A stretch of 8,910 nucleotides of DNA from Bacilli bacterium (GTDB lineage: Bacteria; Bacillota_I; Bacilli_A; RF39; UBA660). The stretch spans positions 1 through 8,910 of the forward strand of contig JAAWDC010000108.1 in assembly GCA_022793565.1 (NCBI GenBank), written 5' to 3'. Below are positions 1 to 6,053 of this stretch, piece by piece. Below the pieces are notes generated by a model. The model did not search any database. It worked only from the letters and a program-made list of their open reading frames with translations, and was not told where the DNA came from. Both the position numbers and the translations under genes were made by a program. Numbering within the stretch: position 1 is the first letter of the stretch; every line of letters starts with the position of its first letter.

Positions 1-1
1 A

Positions 2-289
2 AGTAATCCGCCATATATTAAAGAAGGAGAACCAATCCAAGCGATTGTAAAAGAGAATGAACCTTCTCTAGCTTTATATGCTGGATCAGATGGATTAGAT
101 TGTTATCGAACAATTTTGAAGCAGTGTAAGGGAAAATTAGCACATAAGTTTATGATTGCCTTTGAAATTGGATGTGATCAAAGACAAGATTTAACTGAAT
201 TGATTTATAAAGAATTAGGAAATGTACAAGTAATCTGTAAAAAAGATTTAAGTAATAGAGATCGAATGATATTTATTTTTTCTAAATAA
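2..289 (+). CDS. prmC: Peptide chain release factor N5-glutamine methyltransferase PrmC (3' end only)
   Basis: This is the C-terminal 95 residues of a gene that begins before the window; the reading frame starts at base 2 and stops with TAA at 287-289. It opens directly on the NPPY motif (bases 5-16), which in N5-glutamine methyltransferases binds the Gln side chain of the release-factor GGQ loop. The tail also fits PrmC: a segment FEIGCDQ followed by a short helix and a final strand with NRDRMIFIF, equivalent to the family's usual N-D-R-x-V ending. PrmC uses S-adenosylmethionine to methylate RF1 and RF2 in the cytoplasm and so speeds translation termination. The N-terminal domain and SAM-binding motifs lie outside the window. 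In Bacillus subtilis prmC also lies just upstream of spoIIR, as here, which supports both calls. Confidence 0.93.
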   Translation, partial: SNPPYIKEGEPIQAIVKENEPSLALYAGSDGLDCYRTILKQCKGKLAHKFMIAFEIGCDQRQDLTELIYKELGNVQVICKKDLSNRDRMIFIFSK

Positions 290-349
290 AAATTTTGTCA
301 AAATATTTAGGATAAAAAATCAAATAAGATTGAATAAATAAAAAAAAAG

Positions 350-381
350 AAATCCACTATGTAATAGAAAGGTGGATTTTT
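350..381 (+). other. Hairpin covering the spoIIR ribosome binding site, terminator-like
   Basis: AAATCCAC at 350-357 is perfectly complementary to GTGGATTT at 372-379, with a 14-nt loop, and the 3' arm runs into a short T run ending at 381. The Shine-Dalgarno sequence of spoIIR (AAAGGTGG, 368-374) lies in the loop and 3' arm, and the spoIIR ATG follows at 384. It could terminate prmC transcripts, mask the spoIIR start, or both. The 5' arm is preceded by an A-rich run, so it would also read as a terminator on the other strand, but no minus-strand gene is seen nearby. Confidence 0.6.
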
Positions 382-383
382 AA

Positions 384-917
384 ATGAAAAAAATAATACC
401 AATTCTTAGTATTTTAATGCTACTATCTTTTGGCAATACAAAAGAGGAGACTATTGTGATTCCACAGGAGGCAATTCGTTTTAGAGTAATTGCTAATAGT
501 GATAGTACTATAGACCAACAAACGAAGATGACAGTAAAAAGAGGAGTACAACAGGAGTTATATGAATCTGTAAGGAATGCTAGGACAATCGAAGAAGCAA
601 GGAAGATAACCAAAGAAAGATTAGGAAATTATCAAAATCTTGTAGAAAAAATTTTAACAGAAAATAATCAATCAGATACAAATATAAAAATTAATTATGG
701 ACAAAATTACTTTCCAGAAAAGTTATATCATGGGGTACTTTATCCAGAGGGAAAATACGAATCATTAGTAATTACTTTAGGAAATGGATTAGGTAAAAAT
801 TGGTGGTGTGTTTTATTCCCACCCTTATGCTCTTTAGAAGCAGAAAGTAAAGAACAGGCATCTGAAGTAGAATATAAATTCTTTATTAAGGACCTAATTG
901 ATAAGTATTTAAAATGA
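384..917 (+). CDS. spoIIR: Stage II sporulation protein R (SpoIIR)
   Basis: SpoIIR is made in the forespore and secreted into the intermembrane space, where it triggers the SpoIIGA protease to process pro-sigma-E in the mother cell. The 177-residue product has a short hydrophobic N-terminus (about residues 4-17) that fits a signal peptide or anchor. Two family signatures follow: IRFRVIANSDS (31-41, followed by a DQ at 44-45) and NWWCVLFPPLC (139-149), with GVLYPEGKYESL just before the latter. It is shorter than the B. subtilis protein (about 224 residues as I recall), mainly at the C-terminus, but both conserved blocks are intact. The ATG at 384 has AAAGGTGG nine bases upstream. In B. subtilis the gene depends on sigma-F; I could not find a convincing sigma-F or sigma-A promoter between 290 and 349. 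Confidence 0.95.
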   Translation: MKKIIPILSILMLLSFGNTKEETIVIPQEAIRFRVIANSDSTIDQQTKMTVKRGVQQELYESVRNARTIEEARKITKERLGNYQNLVEKILTENNQSDTNIKINYGQNYFPEKLYHGVLYPEGKYESLVITLGNGLGKNWWCVLFPPLCSLEAESKEQASEVEYKFFIKDLIDKYLK

Positions 918-918
918 G

Positions 919-947
919 ATGACAAAAACCCCTAGATTCAGTATAAT
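919..947 (+). promoter_or_regulatory. Sigma-A-type promoter of the PHP phosphatase gene
   Basis: The -35 box is ATGACA at 919-924 (one mismatch to TTGACA), the spacer is 17 nt and the -10 box is a perfect TATAAT at 942-947. The predicted start is near 954, giving a leader of about 18 nt that begins just before the Shine-Dalgarno sequence. The -10 box lies in the loop of the inverted repeat at 922-969, so the gene's own transcript would lack the 5' arm. Confidence 0.7.
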
Positions 948-969
948 AAAAGAGATAGGGGGAGTTTGT
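922..969 (+). other. Inverted repeat masking the PHP gene ribosome binding site
   Basis: The 5' arm (ACAAA at 922-926 and CCCCTA at 929-934) pairs with the 3' arm (TAGGGG at 956-961 and TTTGT at 965-969), giving two helices of 6 and 5 bp separated by a small internal loop. The Shine-Dalgarno sequence AGGGGGAG (957-964) is contained in the 3' arm and internal loop. Only RNA reading through from spoIIR would contain both arms. Confidence 0.5.
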
Positions 970-971
970 AT

Positions 972-1721
972 ATGATAAAGACAAATATGCATATTCATTC
1001 AAAATACTCATGGGATAGTGATATGGAACTTCAGACAATTGCTGAAATATTAATGGAAAATAAAGTAGAATATGCAGCAATCACAGATCATGTAGAATTT
1101 GATCGAGAAGATTTAAATTACGTCTTATCAAAATTTTTAATAAGAAACTTAGAAATTGATAGAATCAATGAAAAATATCAAGGAAAATTAAGATTGCTAA
1201 AAGCAGTTGAAATTTCCGAACCACACTGGTATAAAGAACAGGTTCAATGGTTAACAGATAAAAGAGAATTTGATTTTGTGATGGGAAGTATTCACTGTTA
1301 TCCAAAAATTGTACAAGAAGAAAGTGAGAAATATGGAACATATCTCTATTATAGAGAAATCCTAAAAATGATTGAACACAATCAAATCGATGTAATCGGC
1401 CATTTAGATTATATTAATCGCCACTATAAAAAAGATTATACAGATCCAAGTCAATTAGATGAAGTAATATTAGCAATCAAAGAACACGACCAAATTATAG
1501 AAATCAATACTTCGGCCAAAAGAAGAGCACAATTAGGATTATTTCCAAGTGATGATAAAATAAAAAGATACAAGTTGTTAGGCGGAAATTATATAACAAT
1601 TGGAACAGATGCTCATAGACAAAATGAATTAGTAGATAACTTAGAACAGGCAGAAGATATATCTAGAAAAATTGATTTAAAACCTGTAATCTTTGAAAAA
1701 AGAAAAAGAAAGGTATTATAA
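972..1721 (+). CDS. PHP-domain phosphatase, histidinol-phosphatase (HisK) type
   Basis: The product (249 residues) is a single PHP domain, a metal-dependent phosphoesterase fold that uses two or three divalent ions. The expected ligands are visible in order: H7 and H9 (HIHS), D39-H40 (ITDH), E80 (AVEIS), H108 (GSIHCYP), H144 (IGHLD) and D213/H215 (GTDAH). The length and the GSIHCYP and IGHLDYINR segments resemble Gram-positive histidinol-phosphatases, which dephosphorylate L-histidinol phosphate. No other his gene is in the window, so the real substrate may be another small phosphate ester; the family call is firm and the substrate is not. I chose ATG at 972 because AGGGGGAG ends 7 nt upstream of it; an in-frame TTG at 966 is too close to that site. 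The gene has its own promoter and sits between spoIIR and mntP. Confidence 0.88.
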   Translation: MIKTNMHIHSKYSWDSDMELQTIAEILMENKVEYAAITDHVEFDREDLNYVLSKFLIRNLEIDRINEKYQGKLRLLKAVEISEPHWYKEQVQWLTDKREFDFVMGSIHCYPKIVQEESEKYGTYLYYREILKMIEHNQIDVIGHLDYINRHYKKDYTDPSQLDEVILAIKEHDQIIEINTSAKRRAQLGLFPSDDKIKRYKLLGGNYITIGTDAHRQNELVDNLEQAEDISRKIDLKPVIFEKRKRKVL

Positions 1722-1730
1722 TATACTTTA

Positions 1731-1760
1731 TTGATAAATAGAAAACCTCTAACATATACT
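1731..1760 (+). promoter_or_regulatory. Sigma-A-type promoter of mntP
   Basis: The -35 box TTGATA (1731-1736) and the -10 box TATACT (1755-1760) are separated by 18 nt. The predicted start is near 1767, the first base of the GGAGG ribosome binding site, so the leader would be only about 12 nt. The -10 box is in the loop of the hairpin at 1746-1771. Confidence 0.72.
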
Positions 1761-1778
1761 TAGTTAGGAGGCTTTTTT
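1746..1778 (+). terminator. Intrinsic-terminator-like hairpin fused to the mntP ribosome binding site
   Basis: CCTCTAAC (1746-1753) pairs with GTTAGGAGG (1763-1771) with one bulged G, and the hairpin is followed after a C by six T (1773-1778), directly before the mntP ATG at 1779. It has the form of a Rho-independent terminator for transcripts from the PHP gene. At the same time the 3' arm contains the GGAGG (1767-1771) needed to translate mntP. The mntP promoter's -10 box fills the loop. Confidence 0.68.
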
Positions 1779-2309
1779 ATGTCTATAGGAATTCTTTTTT
1801 TAATTGCAGTAGGTCTTAGTATGGATGCTTTTTCTTTGGCTTTAATCTATGGAACATTAAATATGCAGAAGAAATATCATAATTTAATGAGTTTATTTGT
1901 AGGAATTTTTCATTTTTTTATGCCATTATTAGGATATTTTATAGGAAAAATAATCTTTTCATTTTTACCAATTCAGCCAGAAATAATTGCTGGAATCATT
2001 TTTATTGCGTTAGCAATTGAAATGCTACTATCTTTAAAAAAAGATGAGCCATTAAAACTATTAGAAAATATATATTCTATCTGTTTATTTGCTTTTACTG
2101 TAAGTATCGATAGTTTTAGTATAGGAATTGGATTAGGAAACTTAACCAAAAATATGATCCTTGCTAGTCTTATTTTTTCAATCACCAGTGGAGTATTTAC
2201 ATACTGTGGAGTAAAACTTGGAGATATTCTAGTAAAAAAATTTGGAAATATTGCTACATTAGTAGGAGCAATCATTTTATTATCATTAGGAATTCACTAT
2301 ATTTTTTAA
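1779..2309 (+). CDS. mntP: MntP-family manganese efflux protein
   Basis: This is a 176-residue integral membrane protein with about six hydrophobic segments arranged as two related halves. Each half carries an acidic residue in the family motif: D16 in LSMDAFSLAL and D111 in VSIDSFSIGIGL. GIFHFFMPLLGYFIG (43-57), between them, is also typical of MntP/YtaF proteins. MntP exports Mn2+ across the cytoplasmic membrane; a sporulation relative, YtaF, shares the fold. I favour MntP because of the length and because B. subtilis mntP (ywlD) also lies a few genes after spoIIR. ATG 1779 has GGAGG at 1767-1771 with 7-nt spacing. No manganese riboswitch fits in the 57-bp upstream gap, so Mn-dependent control through yybP-ykoY RNA is unlikely here. 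The C-terminus ends in the last hydrophobic segment, with no extra domain. Confidence 0.85.
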   Translation: MSIGILFLIAVGLSMDAFSLALIYGTLNMQKKYHNLMSLFVGIFHFFMPLLGYFIGKIIFSFLPIQPEIIAGIIFIALAIEMLLSLKKDEPLKLLENIYSICLFAFTVSIDSFSIGIGLGNLTKNMILASLIFSITSGVFTYCGVKLGDILVKKFGNIATLVGAIILLSLGIHYIF

Positions 2310-2311
2310 TT

Positions 2312-2340
2312 TCAATAAAAAAATCATAAAAATTTATTGA
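2312..2340 (+). terminator. Weak A/T-only hairpin after mntP, overlapping the fba -35 box
   Basis: TCAATAAA (2312-2319) is perfectly complementary to TTTATTGA (2333-2340) across a 13-nt loop. The stem has a single G-C pair and the following T run is broken, so it would be a weak terminator at best. Its last four bases are the first four of the fba -35 box. Confidence 0.35.
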
Positions 2341-2365
2341 TATTTTACTCACATTCTAATATAAA
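2337..2365 (+). promoter_or_regulatory. Sigma-A-type promoter of fba
   Basis: TTGATA (2337-2342), a 17-nt spacer and TATAAA (2360-2365) give a strong vegetative-type promoter. The predicted start near 2372 leaves a leader of about 64 nt before the chosen fba start, longer than most leaders here. It holds an isolated AAGGTGAAG at 2397-2405 that serves no visible reading frame. Confidence 0.72.
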
Positions 2366-2435
2366 TATGATATATTAAAAAATGAAAGAACATAAAAAGG
2401 TGAAGTAGACAAGCTATAGGAAAATGAGGGATACA

Positions 2436-3275
2436 ATGTTAGTAAATAGTAAAGAAATCCTTTCAGAAGCGAAAAAGGGACACTATGCCATACCACATTT
2501 TAATATCAATAATCTAGAATGGGCAAAGTATATTTTAGAAGAGATGGAACAGTTACAAAAACCTTTAATTTTAGGAGTAAGTGAAGGGGCTTGTAAGTAT
2601 ATGGGCGGATGGAATGTCGTAAGTAATTTAGTTCGAAGTCTAATCTTAGATCTTTCTATTACAATTCCAGTTTGTCTTCATGTAGATCATGGAACAAGTT
2701 TTGAAACGTGCAAAGCTGCAATCGATGCAGGATTCACATCTGTAATGATCGATGCATCAAAATATTCCTTAGAAGAAAATATAAGAATTACAAGACAAGT
2801 AGTAGTGTATGCACAATCGAGAAATGTAACTGTAGAAGCAGAAATTGGACATATTGGAGGAACAGAAGATGAGATAACTTCTAGCAGTACAAATGCTAGA
2901 TTAGAAGACTGTGTAAAGTTTGTAGAACAAACAGGAGTTGACTCTCTTGCACCAGCTTTAGGTAGCGTACATGGATTATATAAAGCAGAGCCGAATTTAG
3001 ATTTTGAAACGATGAAACAGATATCAGATCATTTGGAAATTCCATTAGTGCTACACGGTGGAACAGGAATTCCAGACGATCAAATAGAAAAAGCCATTTC
3101 CTGTGGGATTAATAAAATTAACATTAACACAGAATTACAAATAGCATGGTATGATGCTGTAAAGGAATTTATAATTGAAAAGAATATCTATGATCCAAGA
3201 AAAGTAATTGGTAGTGGAGAGATAGCACTCAAAGAAAAAGTTAGAGAGAAAACAGAAATGTTTATGAACCGATAA
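2436..3275 (+). CDS. fba: Class II fructose-1,6-bisphosphate aldolase
   Basis: This zinc enzyme of the cytoplasm interconverts fructose 1,6-bisphosphate with dihydroxyacetone phosphate and glyceraldehyde 3-phosphate in glycolysis and gluconeogenesis. The 279-residue product shows the class II motifs in order: LHVDHG with catalytic D84 and zinc ligand H85, EAEIGHIGG with E135, SVHGLYK with zinc ligand H179, LHGGTG with zinc ligand H207, and the NINTEL phosphate-site segment near 229-234. The close tagatose-bisphosphate aldolases (GatY/KbaY) share all of these, so the substrate rests on context: fba beside murA is the arrangement in B. subtilis. I start at ATG 2436 because GAGGG ends five bases before it and MLVNSKEIL matches the usual N-terminus; an in-frame ATG at 2424 adds four residues with a poorer site. 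It is probably co-transcribed with murA, 45 nt downstream. Confidence 0.92.
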   Translation: MLVNSKEILSEAKKGHYAIPHFNINNLEWAKYILEEMEQLQKPLILGVSEGACKYMGGWNVVSNLVRSLILDLSITIPVCLHVDHGTSFETCKAAIDAGFTSVMIDASKYSLEENIRITRQVVVYAQSRNVTVEAEIGHIGGTEDEITSSSTNARLEDCVKFVEQTGVDSLAPALGSVHGLYKAEPNLDFETMKQISDHLEIPLVLHGGTGIPDDQIEKAISCGINKININTELQIAWYDAVKEFIIEKNIYDPRKVIGSGEIALKEKVREKTEMFMNR

Positions 3276-3320
3276 AAAAATTAAAAATACAATATAATAG
3301 GAAGCATACTGGAGGTATTT

Positions 3321-4577
3321 ATGAAAGTATTAGAAATAAATGGAGGAAAAAAATTAGAAGGAACAGTTCGAATTAGTGGATCAAAAAATGCATCAGTTGC
3401 ATTAATCCCAGCAGCTATCTTAGCGGATAGTGAAGTAACAATTTGTAATGTACCAGAAATTACAGATACAGATGCACTAGCTGAAATTCTAGATTATCTA
3501 GGGGCAACAGTAAAACGAGCAAGTGAGAGTATTGTTGTAGATCCTTCAACTATAAAGAATAAAGAGATCCCAGAAGAAATGTCAAATAAGTTAAGAGCAT
3601 CATATTATTTTATGGCAGTACTATTAGCCAAATTCAAACACGTAGAAATGTATTTCCCAGGAGGATGTGCAATTGGAGCAAGACCAATTGATCAGACTTT
3701 GAAAGGATTTAAAGCACTAGGTGCCACTGTAAACGAAGAAGGAAATCGCTATGTGATTGATGCTAAGAAATTAACAGGAGCTCACGTATATTTAGATATG
3801 CCCAGTGTTGGCGCAACGATCAATACAATGCTTGTTGCTGTAAAAGCAGAAGGAGAAACAATTATTGAGAATGCGGCAAAAGAACCAGAAATTGTAAATG
3901 TAGCTACATTCTTAAACAATATGGGAGCCCAAATTACAGGTGCTGGAACAAGTGAAATTAGAATTATAGGAGTAGAGAGCCTAGAAGGATGTTATACAGA
4001 GGTAATTCCTGACCGTATAGAGACAGGAACTTATATTATCGCAGGTGCTCTAATGGGGGATCATTTAAAAATTGATAATATCATTCCAGAACATGTAGAA
4101 ATGCTTATTTTAAAAATGAAAGAAATGGGAGTAGAAATAGAGGTTGGTCCAGATTATGTTATAGTATCTAAAACGGCTAATCTAAAACCAGTGCAAATAA
4201 AAACTCAAGGGTATCCTGGGTTTGCAACAGATTTACAACAACCAGTAACTGTATTATTAACACAATGTGAAGGAAAATCAATATTAGAAGAAACAGTGTA
4301 TGAAAATCGATTTAAAAACGTTCCATATTTAAATGATATGGGAGCCAATATTCAAATTTCAGGAAACAGAATAGATATTGAAGGAGCATCTAATTTAACT
4401 GGTTGTCAAGTAGAAGCAACCGATCTAAGAGCAGGAGCTTGCCTTGTTCTAGCGGGATTACTTGCTGAAGAGACAACAAAAATTACGAATATTGGGCCTG
4501 TTTTAAGAGGATATGAAAACATTGTAGAAAAACTAACAGATGTAGGGGCAAGTATTAAAATTAAAGAAGAAAATTAA
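3321..4577 (+). CDS. murA: UDP-N-acetylglucosamine 1-carboxyvinyltransferase MurA
   Basis: MurA transfers the enolpyruvyl group of phosphoenolpyruvate to UDP-GlcNAc, the first committed step of peptidoglycan synthesis, in the cytoplasm. At 418 residues it is the normal full length. K22-N23 (SGSKNA) is the substrate-binding pair. C116 in the flexible loop PGGCAIGARP is the fosfomycin-target cysteine, so the enzyme is predicted to be of the sensitive type. FATDLQ near residue 304 carries the conserved aspartate, and LRAGACLVLAGL marks the second domain. Position next to fba suggests the MurZ/MurAB paralogue that Firmicutes carry besides the main MurA. ATG 3321 has GGAGG at 3311-3315. A perfect TATAAT stands at 3293-3298 without a good -35, so the gene may have a weak promoter of its own as well as read-through from fba. 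The strong hairpin at 4612-4638 ends the unit. Confidence 0.95.
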   Translation: MKVLEINGGKKLEGTVRISGSKNASVALIPAAILADSEVTICNVPEITDTDALAEILDYLGATVKRASESIVVDPSTIKNKEIPEEMSNKLRASYYFMAVLLAKFKHVEMYFPGGCAIGARPIDQTLKGFKALGATVNEEGNRYVIDAKKLTGAHVYLDMPSVGATINTMLVAVKAEGETIIENAAKEPEIVNVATFLNNMGAQITGAGTSEIRIIGVESLEGCYTEVIPDRIETGTYIIAGALMGDHLKIDNIIPEHVEMLILKMKEMGVEIEVGPDYVIVSKTANLKPVQIKTQGYPGFATDLQQPVTVLLTQCEGKSILEETVYENRFKNVPYLNDMGANIQISGNRIDIEGASNLTGCQVEATDLRAGACLVLAGLLAEETTKITNIGPVLRGYENIVEKLTDVGASIKIKEEN

Positions 4578-4611
4578 AAAAAGTCTAAAAATATAAAAAA
4601 AAGAATAAATT

Positions 4612-4638
4612 AAGAATAGAGAAGTCTATTCTTTTTTT
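4612..4638 (+). terminator. Strong intrinsic terminator after murA, abutting the next ribosome binding site
   Basis: AAGAATAGA (4612-4620) and TCTATTCTT (4625-4633) form a perfect 9-bp stem with the tetraloop GAAG, followed by seven T (4632-4638). The GGAGG ribosome binding site of the following gene begins on the very next base (4639). This is the best terminator shape in the first half of the window. Confidence 0.8.
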
Positions 4639-4648
4639 GGAGGTTCAA

Positions 4649-5380
4649 ATGAAAAAGACACACAAAATAATTTTCTTTTTTGCTATAGTGATTTTTATCT
4701 TTAGTATCTACAATTTATTTCCCAAAAAGCAATTAAATTACATTGCGTTAGGAGATTCAGTGGTAGAAGGAAGAAATCCGTATGGAGAAAATGGATACAG
4801 CTATACAGATTACTTTTATGAAAAACTAAAAGAAGAAGGAAAAGTAAAATATTATACGAAAGAATACAGCCATAGCGGATATAAAACAAGAGATGTTATC
4901 AACGATATTATTAGAGAAGGAAAAATCAAGAGAGATCTAAGAGAATCAGATCTTGTTACAATTTCTATTGGTGCAAACGACTTTTTAGCATCTATTGATT
5001 TAAAACAAGTAAATCCTAGTAATCTTGCCCTTTATCGAAAAAATATAGAATCGATCTTGGTAGATATTGATGAATGTATAAAAGAGGTTAGAAAATATGC
5101 CCAAAATAAGTTATATATTGTAGGATACTATAATCCAATCCCCTTTTTAGCAACCACTAATGGGGAACAAATGGATACCTTATTTCAATATATTGACAAA
5201 GAATATCAAAAAATTGCAACCAAGTATGACGCAGTTTATATTTCTAATTATGAATTGTTTAAGAGTCATCCAGAATATTTACCAAATCCCTTAGATATTC
5301 ACCCTAACTTAGAAGGATATGAAGCGATGGGAAATCATTTGTATGAAGAGTATCAAAAGCAAATGTCTAAAAAGTATTGA
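4649..5380 (+). CDS. Membrane-anchored SGNH/GDSL-family hydrolase
   Basis: The 243-residue product starts with a short basic stretch and one hydrophobic segment (about residues 7-24), which should anchor it with the catalytic domain outside. The SGNH blocks follow: ALGDS with nucleophile S37 (block I), G77 in YSHSGYKT (block II), SIGANDF with N110 (block III) and DIHPN with H218 preceded by D216 (block V). Such enzymes are esterases, lipases or deacetylases acting on lipids or on O-acetylated cell-wall polymers; the substrate cannot be read from sequence. Its place after murA could mean an envelope role, but that is inference. In B. subtilis rho stands between murA and rpmE, where this gene stands here. 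ATG 4649 has GGAGG at 4639-4643; an in-frame TTG at 4637 lies in that site and is rejected. I see no promoter, so expression may depend on read-through of the terminator at 4612-4638. Confidence 0.85.
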   Translation: MKKTHKIIFFFAIVIFIFSIYNLFPKKQLNYIALGDSVVEGRNPYGENGYSYTDYFYEKLKEEGKVKYYTKEYSHSGYKTRDVINDIIREGKIKRDLRESDLVTISIGANDFLASIDLKQVNPSNLALYRKNIESILVDIDECIKEVRKYAQNKLYIVGYYNPIPFLATTNGEQMDTLFQYIDKEYQKIATKYDAVYISNYELFKSHPEYLPNPLDIHPNLEGYEAMGNHLYEEYQKQMSKKY

Positions 5381-5405
5381 AAAAGTAAGAAAAGTTTGTT
5401 ACAAT
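5377..5405 (+). promoter_or_regulatory. Sigma-A-type promoter of rpmE
   Basis: TTGAAA (5377-5382), a 17-nt spacer and TACAAT (5400-5405) make one of the best promoters in the window. The -35 box contains the TGA stop codon (5378-5380) of the upstream hydrolase gene. The predicted start near 5412 leaves a leader of about 90 nt. Confidence 0.78.
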
Positions 5406-5411
5406 AAGAAC

Positions 5412-5503
5412 GCATTTAATTACTATGGCTCAAAGAGGTCATGGCGAAGAAAAGGCTCTATAATAAACCTAGGCAACTATCTAGGCGGAAAGGAGAATTT
5501 CAT
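5412..5503 (+). ncRNA. Probable structured leader of rpmE (L31 autoregulatory candidate)
   Basis: The 92 nt between the predicted start and the L31 ATG are richer in G and C than other gaps in the window. A clear hairpin CCTAG (5468-5472)/CTAGG (5481-5485) with loop GCAACTAT stands just before the AAAGGAG ribosome binding site (5489-5495), and further upstream AGAG and CTCT stretches could pair. Leaders that let L31 repress its own mRNA are known in Firmicutes; I cannot confirm that this matches that published RNA family, so the role is an inference from position and structure. Confidence 0.45.
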
Positions 5504-5722
5504 ATGAAAAAAAATATTCATCCAGAAGTAAAAGAAGCAACAATTACTTGTGCTTGTGGAGAAACTTTCAAAGCGATGTCAACAAAAGATGAAATCAGTG
5601 TTGAAGTTTGTTCAAAATGTCATCCATTCTATACTGGAAAACAAACAAGAGCATCTAAGACTGGTAGGGTAGAAAGATTCAACCAAAAATTTGGATTAAA
5701 CCAAGAAGATAAAGCTGCATAA
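5504..5722 (+). CDS. rpmE: Large ribosomal subunit protein bL31 (zinc-binding form)
   Basis: L31 sits on the central protuberance of the 50S subunit and bridges to the 30S subunit. The 72-residue product begins [12 protein letters not shown] and carries the four zinc-binding cysteines of the C+ type: C16 and C18 (TCACG) and C36 and C39 (VCSKCHPF), followed by the family's FYTGKQ and GRVERF segments. The C+ form is the zinc-replete version; the C- form used under zinc starvation, if present, is elsewhere. ATG 5504 is preceded by AAAGGAG with 8-nt spacing. The frame is open upstream to ATG 5441, which would add a basic 21-residue extension, but that start has no usable ribosome binding site and falls in the structured leader. 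The gene is monocistronic, with its own promoter and terminator. Confidence 0.96.
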   Translation: MKKNIHPEVKEATITCACGETFKAMSTKDEISVEVCSKCHPFYTGKQTRASKTGRVERFNQKFGLNQEDKAA

Positions 5723-5736
5723 GCTTTATTTTTTTT
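5709..5736 (+). terminator. Intrinsic terminator overlapping the end of rpmE
   Basis: ATAAAGCT (5709-5716) pairs perfectly with AGCTTTAT (5722-5729) across a 5-nt loop, followed by a T run to 5736. The 5' arm is made of the last sense codons of rpmE and the stop codon lies at the loop and start of the 3' arm, so the terminator begins inside the coding sequence. Confidence 0.75.
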
Positions 5737-6000
5737 GTTATCTAATATTCAAGACAATATTCTAATCCATGTTCTTTTTGATTATGAAAAGTCTTAGAGT
5801 TCTATTTCGTGCTATCTATTCTCAATAAAAAGATATCTCTAATCTTATTTTTTAGTTAAGCTAAATTAAAAAACAAAGTTGATCGAATATCAAAGAAAAA
5901 TTTTAGATTTAAAAAGTTTAATTGTAATATTAATATTCCACAATAGGTTAATTTGTATAGTATATCAAGAATTATAAATACTTAGGGCAGAAGAGAAAGA
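5737..6000 (+). other. Long AT-rich gap with no supportable gene
   Basis: This is the only long stretch without a gene. It is extremely A/T-rich, has stops in all frames, and shows no tRNA-like or rRNA-like pattern and no repeat array. A few short A/T-only inverted repeats (for example TTTAG...CTAAA around 5852-5866) are within what such base composition gives by chance. It could be a decayed gene or could hold a small RNA, but nothing visible decides that. Confidence 0.5.
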
Positions 6001-6001
6001 A

Positions 6002-6030
6002 TTTATAAAACTGTGGAAATATGTTATACT
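6002..6030 (+). promoter_or_regulatory. Extended -10 promoter of the rpiB operon
   Basis: TATACT (6025-6030) is preceded by TGT, which gives the extended -10 form TGnTATACT. A poor -35 candidate, TTTATA at 6002-6007, lies 17 nt upstream. The predicted start near 6037 is just before the GGAGAGG ribosome binding site (6041-6047). Confidence 0.62.
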
Positions 6031-6053
6031 AACTAAAGTAGGAGAGGTGTAGA

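Noticed and set aside
966..971. TTG at 966 as start of the PHP gene
   Set aside because: It is one base from the Shine-Dalgarno sequence; ATG 972 has proper spacing and gives the normal N-terminus.
2397..2405. Strong Shine-Dalgarno-like AAGGTGAAG in the fba leader, hinting at a leader peptide
   Set aside because: The only nearby start, GTG within the site, stops after two codons; no reading frame follows at usable distance.
2405..2414. Possible SpoIIID box (GTAGACAAGC) in the fba leader
   Set aside because: It is a single near-match to a loose 10-base consensus recalled from memory, downstream of a vegetative promoter; this is expected by chance.
2424..2435. ATG 2424 as start of fba
   Set aside because: It adds MRDT with only a weak AGG upstream; ATG 2436 has GAGGG at five bases and matches the family N-terminus.
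4637..4648. TTG at 4637 as start of the SGNH hydrolase
   Set aside because: It lies inside the terminator T run and the GGAGG site; ATG 4649 is correctly spaced.
5441..5503. In-frame 21-residue basic extension of L31 from ATG 5441
   Set aside because: There is no usable ribosome binding site, it falls in the structured leader, and the conserved L31 N-terminus starts at 5504 behind AAAGGAG.
5769..5828. 19-codon frame MFFLIMKSLRVLFRAIYSQ, toxin-like in look
   Set aside because: It has no ribosome binding site, no promoter and no antisense RNA signal, and a frame of this size is expected by chance.
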